Shown piece after piece: positions 1-5,582 of a DNA stretch of 17,188 nucleotides. Under the pieces are notes generated by a model that searched no databases, was not told where the DNA came from, and saw nothing but the letters and a program-made list of their open reading frames with translations. Numbering within the stretch: position 1 is the stretch's first letter; the number at the start of each line of letters is the position of its first letter. Both the position numbers and the translations under genes were made by a program. Origin of the DNA: JALOLG01 sp035557475 (GTDB lineage Bacteria; Actinomycetota; Acidimicrobiia; Acidimicrobiales; Ilumatobacteraceae); NCBI GenBank assembly GCA_035557475.1, contig DATMDV010000319.1:1-17188 (forward strand). The letters run 5' to 3'.

Positions 1-138
1 CGCACCCACCGGCACACCACCACGACCCGTCACCGTCAACTCCAACACCGAACCCGCACCACGCCGACCACCACCCGCGAACAACCCATCCACCGTCGAG
101 TTCGCCGACCGCGTATCCAACAACCGCGCCGGACTCAA
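1..138 (-). other. PARLLDTR-type C-terminal module with shifted codon use (partial)
   Basis: This segment encodes L-S-P-A-R-L-L-D-T-R and then a Gly/Val/Thr-rich stretch ending G-R-G-G-V-P-V-G-A at the edge. Of 46 codons, glycine is GGT nine times, GGG once and never GGC; all six leucines are TTG; both aspartates are GAT; only two codons end in C. The RCC1 part just upstream prefers GGC, CTC/CTG and GAC. The module is therefore compositionally distinct from the gene that carries it. Confidence 0.7.
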
Positions 139-2538
139 CGGAATCGCGATCTGTGGCACCGCGGCTCCGCCGACGGCCGTCTGAACCGGCACCGGGAAGT
201 ACGAGGGCTGGCCGATCTGGCCATCGAGGTTGGAACCCCAGCACTCGACGGTCGCGTCGGCGAGCACAACACACGTATGACGGTCGCCGAGATCGAGATC
301 GCTCGCCCCGACGATGCCGATGACGTCGACCGGGGTGCTGCGCTGGAACAGCGAACCGTCGCCGAGCTGACCGTGGAAGTTCTGGCCCCAGCATTTCACT
401 GCGCCGCCTCCGACGATGCCGCACGTGTGCGAGCCACCCGCACGCACCTGCGAACCCGCGATGCCGGACACGGCGACCGGCGTCAGACGATCGAACGATG
501 TGCCGTCGCCCAGCTGGCCGCTGATGTTGTCGCCCCAACACATCGTCGCGGCTGCACGAGCCGCGCAGGTGTGGCGGGTACCGGCGTCAAGGGTGACGAA
601 GCTGTTCGGCACGGTCGACACGAGTGTCGGGGTCGTCCGGTCGGTCGTCGTGCCGTCGCCCAGTTGCCCGTCGCCATTCTCCCCCCAGCAGGCAACCGGG
701 CCGGTTGCCCCGCGAGCACACGTGCGGTCGCCGCCAACCGCGATCACGGCGATGTTGTTGGACCCGGCGACAATCGTCGGCACGAGCTGATCGGACGTCG
801 ACCCGTTCCCGAGCTGGCCTGGGAAGCCATCCCCCCAGCACGACATCGTGTCGTCATCGAGCCTCGCACACGTGTGCTCACCACCCGCTCCGGCTTCGGC
901 AACGGCCGAGAGACCGGAAACGACGACCGGTGTCGTCGATTCGGTTCGAGTGCCGTCGCCGAGCTCACCCGCGGAGTTGGAGCCCCAACACCGCATCGTC
1001 GTGTCGACGAGCACGGCACAGGCGTGGAAGTCGCCCGCGGTCACGTCAGTGACGTCCGTCAGGCCACTCACCGTCGATGGTCCGGCCGACGTCGGGTTCC
1101 CACCGTTGCCCAACTGACCACGACTACCGGCTCCCCAGCAGCTCACTGTGGCGTCGACGAGATGCACGCACGTGTAGTCGCGACCGGTCGCGACGTGCAC
1201 CGCGGCGCCGACCCCATCGATCACCAACGGCTCGAGGATCTCCGATGGCAAGCCGGACCCGGCCTCTCCGTCGGAACTGTCACCCCAGCACCACACGCTG
1301 GCGTCGACGCGAGTCACGCATCCGTGCTCGGAACCGACTGCCAGCGCAACGGCGTCGTTGACGCCCGTCACTGGGACCGGGATCGTGAAAACGCTGCCGT
1401 CGCTCACGCCATTGCCGACGGTGCCCCGGGACGAATTGCCCCAACAGCTCACCGCGCCGCTCGCAGACATCGCGCACGTCCCGAAGTCGCCCAGATCAAC
1501 TGTCACTGCGTCGGTCAACCCGACGACCGCCACCGGAACCAACGATTTGGTCAACGTGCCGTTGCCGAGTTCGCCGGACGAGTTGGTGCCCCAACACATC
1601 GCCGCGCCACCCGATCGAATCGCGCACGAGTGGTTCACGCCCATCCCGATCGACACCGCGTCGCTGAGATTGACGACATCGGCGGGCACATGCGAGTCGA
1701 CCTCGGTGCCGTTGCCCAACTGGCCGGAGCCGTTGAATCCCCAGCACCGCGCCGTGCCGGTCTCCAGCACGGCACACGACGATTCCGAGCCGGTCGCGAT
1801 GACCACCGCGTTCGCGATCCCGACCACCTCGACCGGCGAAGGCGCGTCCGTCGTCGTCCCGTCACCCAACCCTCCGTCGTTGTTGTCACCCCAGCAATTC
1901 ACATGGCCCGTGGCACGCAGCGCGCACGTGTGGTCGCCGCCGGCACTGACTGCGACCGCGTCGCCGATGCCCAGCACGTCGACCGGCGTGGTCGACGACG
2001 ACTTCGTGCCGTCACCGAGCTGCCCCGAGAATCCGCGACCCCAACACCTGATCGAACCGCTCGCCAGCAGCGCGCACGAATGTGAGTCACCCGCGCCCAC
2101 CGCAACTACGTCGTTCAGCGCGTCGACCGTGACCGGCGCGATCGAGTACGTCTCAGTGGTCTCCGCCCCGAGTTGGCCCGACGCGTTGTCGCCCCAACAC
2201 GAAACCGTCCCATCGGCCAGCACGACACAGGTGTGCGCCACACCCGCGGCGATCGGTCCGGGCGATCCCCCGGTCGCCGTGCTCGCGAAGGATGCGAGGC
2301 GTCCCGGCTGAGGCGTCGCGCCGGCCTTGACCGCCCACGAGACGATCGTGACCGCGATCAGGGCGATCAACATGAGTGCCCGACCCGGACGGAACACCCG
2401 GCGAAGAACGTGGCCGGCCGTCCCGGGATCACGGGGCGACACGCGCGCCGGGCGTTCGTCGTCACCCCAACCGCTCCTGGCCGCACGACGGGCACCCAGT
2501 GCCTTGCTGATCTGCACCCATCCGAGCTGGCTGCCCAT
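1..2538 (-). CDS. Membrane-anchored RCC1-repeat beta-propeller protein, 3' end missing (runs off left edge)
   Basis: From the ATG at 2538 the minus strand stays open for 846 codons to the window edge, so the C terminus is missing. The start is supported by a GAGGGG ribosome site 8 bases upstream. Residues 1-52 are basic and hydrophilic, residues about 53-70 form one hydrophobic segment (ALMLIALIAVTIVSWAV), and residues about 97-785 hold 14 RCC1-type units. Each unit carries CWGxNxxGxLGxG and the first-to-last spacing (Cys114 to Cys766) averages 50 residues. Such units build seven-bladed propellers, so this is about two propellers' worth. After the repeats comes a PARLLDTR module of the kind found at the C terminus of actinobacterial surface proteins (family link from memory). 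The protein is probably exported and anchored or shed; its ligand is unknown. The last 46 visible codons use very different codons from the rest. The S8 protease gene lies upstream, separated by a hairpin. Confidence 0.85.
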   Translation of the reverse strand, partial: MGSQLGWVQISKALGARRAARSGWGDDERPARVSPRDPGTAGHVLRRVFRPGRALMLIALIAVTIVSWAVKAGATPQPGRLASFASTATGGSPGPIAAGVAHTCVVLADGTVSCWGDNASGQLGAETTETYSIAPVTVDALNDVVAVGAGDSHSCALLASGSIRCWGRGFSGQLGDGTKSSSTTPVDVLGIGDAVAVSAGGDHTCALRATGHVNCWGDNNDGGLGDGTTTDAPSPVEVVGIANAVVIATGSESSCAVLETGTARCWGFNGSGQLGNGTEVDSHVPADVVNLSDAVSIGMGVNHSCAIRSGGAAMCWGTNSSGELGNGTLTKSLVPVAVVGLTDAVTVDLGDFGTCAMSASGAVSCWGNSSRGTVGNGVSDGSVFTIPVPVTGVNDAVALAVGSEHGCVTRVDASVWCWGDSSDGEAGSGLPSEILEPLVIDGVGAAVHVATGRDYTCVHLVDATVSCWGAGSRGQLGNGGNPTSAGPSTVSGLTDVTDVTAGDFHACAVLVDTTMRCWGSNSAGELGDGTRTESTTPVVVSGLSAVAEAGAGGEHTCARLDDDTMSCWGDGFPGQLGNGSTSDQLVPTIVAGSNNIAVIAVGGDRTCARGATGPVACWGENGDGQLGDGTTTDRTTPTLVSTVPNSFVTLDAGTRHTCAARAAATMCWGDNISGQLGDGTSFDRLTPVAVSGIAGSQVRAGGSHTCGIVGGGAVKCWGQNFHGQLGDGSLFQRSTPVDVIGIVGASDLDLGDRHTCVVLADATVECWGSNLDGQIGQPSYFPVPVQTAVGGAAVPQIAIPLSPARLLDTRSANSTVDGLFAGGGRRGAGSVLELTVTGRGGVPVGA
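181..2250 (-). repeat. 14 tandem RCC1-type repeats (about 150 bp each) within the coding region
   Basis: The motif C-W-G, three or four variable residues, then G-x-L-G-x-G recurs 14 times on the minus strand with a period close to 50 codons. The units are diverged at DNA level, with no long identical copies, so they look like an old protein-repeat expansion rather than a recent array. The mirrored pattern on the plus strand produces long spurious open frames. Boundaries are approximate. Confidence 0.85.
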
Positions 2539-2655
2539 CTGATTCACCCCTCGCGAAACAGCGGGCACCATTGCCCACTTGTCCCCGCACGACCCACGAG
2601 GCGCGAGATGGATACACGGATCTCGACGAAGGCAGGCGACTCATCCGGGACGCGA

Positions 2656-2684
2656 CATCGCCCGGGCCAGCGGCCCGGGCGATG
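2656..2684 (-). terminator. Perfect 13-bp GC-rich hairpin, probable terminator of the S8 protease unit
   Basis: The arms at 2656-2668 (catcgcccgggcc) and 2672-2684 are exact reverse complements around a 3-base loop (agc). It lies 43 bases past the S8 protease stop and 117 bases before the RCC1 gene start. No U-tract follows on the minus strand, which is common for actinobacterial terminators. It separates the two genes into different transcription units, or partly attenuates read-through. The rest of the 188-base gap shows no other clear signal. Confidence 0.6.
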
Positions 2685-2726
2685 CCTCAATTCTGAAGAT
2701 CAGGGTTCAGAGGGTCAGGGCGTCGG

Positions 2727-4298
2727 TCAACAGGGGATCGGGTTCCCCGAGCCCGGCGTGGTTGCCGTGACCGTCGGCGACATCGACGCGAGGGCGACGG
2801 CCACGCCGCTCGGCGCCGACGACGGCGACGCACCGCATTCGGCCAGCGGCGCCGCACCCTGGTCAGCGATCAGTTCCCAAGCGTCTCGGGAATCGAGCCC
2901 AGTGATCGACATCTGTTCGGCGATCAGAGAAACCACCGCCGGCGCCGCGAACGACGTGCCACTGACCTTCGCCTTGCCCATCAGGACCGGCGAGTTCTTC
3001 TGGAACGCCGCGCCCGTGATGTGGACCGTCGGCAGCGCGACGCCCGACGTCCAGGCGTCGACCCAGTCGCCATGGTTCGAGAACTCGGCCTTCGGTCCAG
3101 TCCGCGTCGGCGACGACCACGGGCTGCCGTCGGCATCGATCGTGGTATCGAGCGCACCCACCGCGAGCACCGATTCGAAGGCCGCCGGGTACGTCTCGCG
3201 AGAGCTGTTCTGGTTGCCGGCCGAGGCAACGAGCAGGAGCCCGTCGGGCTGGATCGGATCGAAGCGATCGGTCACCTCGACGACGGCTTTGAGCCCGACT
3301 GGTTCGAGCTGCTCGCCGGGTGCGGTGGGTTCGAAATCGCACGCCACGGATCCGTAGGCGTTGACGACCACCGACGGCCAGTTCTGCCGTGGCGTGTTGC
3401 GCAGCGAGTCGGCGATGCGACGAGCCGCGGAGACGTCGGTCGCGAGACCGTTACGGTCCGAGATCCGCGCCTCCACCACGGCGGCACCGGGAACGAGCGT
3501 CGAGATCACGCCGCCGATCGCCAGTCCATGGCCGGCGGGCGGGTAGTCCACGATGATGTCGCCGTTGCGGTCGATCAACTCGTTGTCAGCAGTGGAGAGC
3601 GTGCTCACGTTCGGCAACACCCCGGGACCGCGTGGCGCGAGTCCGACGTCGTACACCCGGATCACGGTGCCGGTACCGACCGGCAGCCCGCCAGGTGTGA
3701 CGTTGGTGCGCGGCGGCGTGAGCGTCGAGGTCTTTTCGGGATCGCCGTTCGGCCAGAACGCGGTGTACGGCGTCGAGGGCGCCATGACGTAGTCGGGTCC
3801 GGCCTCGACGCCGGGCTCGTGCCAGAGGCGTCGAGCGAGCTTCACGACAGGGTGCGGGGCGCCATCCGTGCGCGGGCTGAGCGACACCGAGAGCACCGGC
3901 TTGATGCCCGGGCCCGATGGCGGCTGCGGGAACGTGATCCGCTCCACGGTGGTGGCCCACGAGACGGAAGGGCCGCCGTAGATCCAGTGCAGGGCGTTGT
4001 TGACGGCCGTTCTCGCGGCGGCGTCGGACATCCCGGACCGCAGCACGATCCGGTCACCGCGGTAGAACGCCACGTCGCCCGCCCCCGCCATGCAATCGGT
4101 CGACTGGTCGACGACGGTCGACGGATCGACCTCGTCGACCCATTCGGCGACGTCACTCGTGGCGCTGCCACCCGCGTTCACCAACCCGCCGCCGGCCGTC
4201 GCCGACAACGTCGACAATCCGGCAACCGCAGTCGCCAGCGCGACGTTGCGCCGGCTCCGCGAGAGACGCCGCCGTTGAATTCTTGCTTCCCCGTACAT
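2727..4298 (-). CDS. Secreted S8 family (subtilisin-like) serine protease
   Basis: The product is 523 residues. The ATG at 4298 is chosen because AGAGGGG sits 6 bases upstream and a signal peptide begins at once: a basic arginine-rich n-region (residues 5-17), a hydrophobic stretch about 18-37, then an Ala/Gly-rich region. The open frame reaches 4688, but that part overlaps the preceding gene. The subtilase triad is visible: Asp217 (VIRVYDVG), His257 (AGHGLAIGG) and Ser449 (SGTSFAAPA), with oxyanion-hole Asn362 (ASAGNQNS). All key residues are intact, so an active exported endopeptidase is expected. Residues 40-205 could act as a propeptide or substrate-specific domain (inference). It follows the 160-residue protein gene after 44 bases, in the same orientation as the sigma factor and CHAT genes, suggesting shared expression. 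The substrate is unknown. Confidence 0.9.
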   Translation of the reverse strand: MYGEARIQRRRLSRSRRNVALATAVAGLSTLSATAGGGLVNAGGSATSDVAEWVDEVDPSTVVDQSTDCMAGAGDVAFYRGDRIVLRSGMSDAAARTAVNNALHWIYGGPSVSWATTVERITFPQPPSGPGIKPVLSVSLSPRTDGAPHPVVKLARRLWHEPGVEAGPDYVMAPSTPYTAFWPNGDPEKTSTLTPPRTNVTPGGLPVGTGTVIRVYDVGLAPRGPGVLPNVSTLSTADNELIDRNGDIIVDYPPAGHGLAIGGVISTLVPGAAVVEARISDRNGLATDVSAARRIADSLRNTPRQNWPSVVVNAYGSVACDFEPTAPGEQLEPVGLKAVVEVTDRFDPIQPDGLLLVASAGNQNSSRETYPAAFESVLAVGALDTTIDADGSPWSSPTRTGPKAEFSNHGDWVDAWTSGVALPTVHITGAAFQKNSPVLMGKAKVSGTSFAAPAVVSLIAEQMSITGLDSRDAWELIADQGAAPLAECGASPSSAPSGVAVALASMSPTVTATTPGSGNPIPC

Positions 4299-4342
4299 CT
4301 CATTCCCCTCTGTGCCGGACCTCCGTCCGACCACGAATTCCG

Positions 4343-4825
4343 TCAGATCACGAACCAATCGGTTCGGACATCGGTGCCGGTCCCGGTTGCGATACGCAGC
4401 CGGACGGCGCCGGGTTCTGGATCGGGGAAAGAAAAATGGCCGGTCTCGTCGACGGAGGTCGTCTCCGACTCCCCACCGGGGCGTTCCAGTGCGATCACAT
4501 CGACCTCGGTGCCGAGCACCTGGCCCTCGACGCCGGCACCACGCGCGAGATCGACTTCGATCACCACGGTGCCGTCGGCGACCTGGAACTCGAGCACCGT
4601 GTCCGACGGCGACGCGCCGCGCGTCCCTGCCAGCTCGGTGCTCGACGTCTCGAGCAGGGCGGCGAGCTCCTCGTCGACGTCGGCCCACGTCAACAACGCA
4701 TCCGCCCGGTCGATGATGCCGACCGGCAACGGATCGTCACCCCACGCCTCGCCGAGGGCGGCGAGCAACTCGCGGTCGGCCTCCGACATCGTGTCGTCGG
4801 GACCGGTGCCGGCATCGTCGCTCAC
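4343..4825 (-). CDS. Small acidic protein encoded next to the sigma factor; possible regulator or protease substrate
   Basis: The product is 160 residues. The GTG at 4825 is supported by GAGAAGG/AAGGTGG 7-10 bases upstream. Residues 15-62 look helical and acidic, including DPLPVGIIDRADALLTW and DEELAALL. Residues 76-160 look like a small beta sandwich ending RTDWFVI, reminiscent of carboxypeptidase-regulatory-like domains. There is no signal peptide, membrane segment or cysteine, so it is not a zinc-binding (HxxxCxxC) anti-sigma factor. From memory, small proteins of this general look are encoded after ECF sigma genes near CHAT or S8 protease genes in other actinobacteria; this was not verified. 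Its place between a sigma factor and a protease suggests a sigma partner, or a protein cleaved by the CHAT protease, but this is inference. No function can be assigned from sequence alone. Confidence 0.75.
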   Translation of the reverse strand: MSDDAGTGPDDTMSEADRELLAALGEAWGDDPLPVGIIDRADALLTWADVDEELAALLETSSTELAGTRGASPSDTVLEFQVADGTVVIEVDLARGAGVEGQVLGTEVDVIALERPGGESETTSVDETGHFSFPDPEPGAVRLRIATGTGTDVRTDWFVI

Positions 4826-4915
4826 CTGCTCACCACCTTCTCGTGTCGTTGCTGTTCATTCGATTTCTTTCAGCCAATCCGGCTTCATGACCCAGGACCG
4901 GGCGCGCGGATACAA

Positions 4916-4931
4916 ACACGGGCGCCCGTGT
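4916..4931. other. 16-bp perfect palindrome between the sigma factor and the small acidic protein gene
   Basis: The sequence acacgggcgcccgtgt is its own reverse complement. It lies 32 bases past the sigma stop codon and 90 bases before the next start. Read on the minus strand it can form a 6-bp stem with a GCGC loop and is followed by TTTGTAT, so it may be a weak attenuator or terminator. A dimeric repressor site is the alternative. The sequence does not decide between them. Confidence 0.4.
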
Positions 4932-4963
4932 CTGCCGTGGTACGTCGGAACTCGCCACGCGGT

Positions 4964-5521
4964 TCACGGGGTCGCCTCCAAGCCGGCGGGGAGATGCCGT
5001 CGCAGCTGGCCCAGGCAGCGCTGGCGGCTCGGCCCGATCGAGCCGCGCGGTCGGCCGGTGGCGGCGGCGATCTCGTCGTACGAGAGCGGTGGATCGACGA
5101 ACAACAGCTGGAGCAGCTGCCGGCACTCCTCGCCGAGGCGGGAGAAGGCGCTGCGCAGCGCCTGCGCTCGTTCCGACTCGATGAGCCCTTCGTCGGTTGC
5201 CGGGCCGGCGTCGGGATACCGCTCCCACCCCTCGCCGACGGCGACGGTGCGGCGGCGGGTGACGAGCCGGCGGGCCTCGTTGCGCACGATCATCCCGAGC
5301 CACGGACCGAGCGACGAGGGATCGCGGAGCTGGTCCATTCGCGACAGAAACCGCAGCCACGCCGTCTGCACGAGGTCCTCGGCGGTCTGACTGTCGACGT
5401 CGAACGAGCGGGCCACGCCGTACAGGCGTGGCGTGTGGCGGTCGACCAGCTCGCGCCACGCGGGTCCACGGTCACGGCCCCCTGCCCGCACGAGACCGAC
5501 GAGCTCCACGTCGGAACGCAC
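4964..5521 (-). CDS. ECF-type RNA polymerase sigma factor (sigma-70 family)
   Basis: The product is 185 residues, normal for an ECF sigma factor with only the sigma2 and sigma4 regions. Region 2 spans about residues 21-90, including DVDSQTAEDLVQTAWLRFL and the arginine-rich VRNEARRLVTRRR. Region 4 spans about 118-178, with the helix-turn-helix LSYDEIAAATGRPRGSIGPS and then RQRCLGQLRRHL. It should direct RNA polymerase to a small promoter set in the cytoplasm. The GTG at 5521 is chosen because TATAGT lies 7 bases upstream with no ribosome site, the pattern of a leaderless transcript. It sits 61 bases after the CHAT stop codon and before the small acidic protein gene. No zinc-type anti-sigma gene is adjacent, so control is probably through the neighbouring protein or the proteases (inference). 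Confidence 0.9.
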   Translation of the reverse strand: MRSDVELVGLVRAGGRDRGPAWRELVDRHTPRLYGVARSFDVDSQTAEDLVQTAWLRFLSRMDQLRDPSSLGPWLGMIVRNEARRLVTRRRTVAVGEGWERYPDAGPATDEGLIESERAQALRSAFSRLGEECRQLLQLLFVDPPLSYDEIAAATGRPRGSIGPSRQRCLGQLRRHLPAGLEATP

Positions 5522-5528
5522 TGCGGTG

Positions 5529-5534
5529 ACTATA
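5529..5534 (-). promoter_or_regulatory. -10 element of the sigma factor gene (leaderless start)
   Basis: On the minus strand TATAGT is followed by 7 bases and then the GTG start at 5521, so transcription would begin at or beside the start codon. An alternative reading is an ECF-type promoter: GGAAC at 5551-5547, a 16-base spacer, then GTCA at 5530-5527, which predicts nearly the same transcript start and would suggest autoregulation. Confidence 0.55.
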
Positions 5535-5582
5535 GGTTCACGACGCGTTCCCCGCTGCGAGACGTTGTCTGAACCCGCACCA

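Noticed and set aside
277..2085. A 602-codon open frame on the plus strand
   Set aside because: It lies opposite the RCC1 repeats, whose CWG/GQLGDG motifs are read on the minus strand. The plus-strand product has no recognisable domain and its periodicity is only the mirror of the repeats.
2539..2726. A gene or small RNA in the 188-base gap between the S8 protease and RCC1 genes
   Set aside because: Only the hairpin at 2656-2684 and the RCC1 ribosome site stand out. The short open frames there have no ribosome site or codon support.
4299..4688. N-terminal extension of the S8 protease to a start at 4688
   Set aside because: It would overlap the small protein gene almost completely, is arginine-rich without a domain, and lacks the ribosome site and signal peptide that mark the ATG at 4298.
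3021..5390. A 789-codon open frame on the plus strand
   Set aside because: It spans the antisense of the S8 protease, the small protein and the sigma factor. Its product is arginine/aspartate-rich low-complexity sequence, typical of antisense frames in high-GC DNA.
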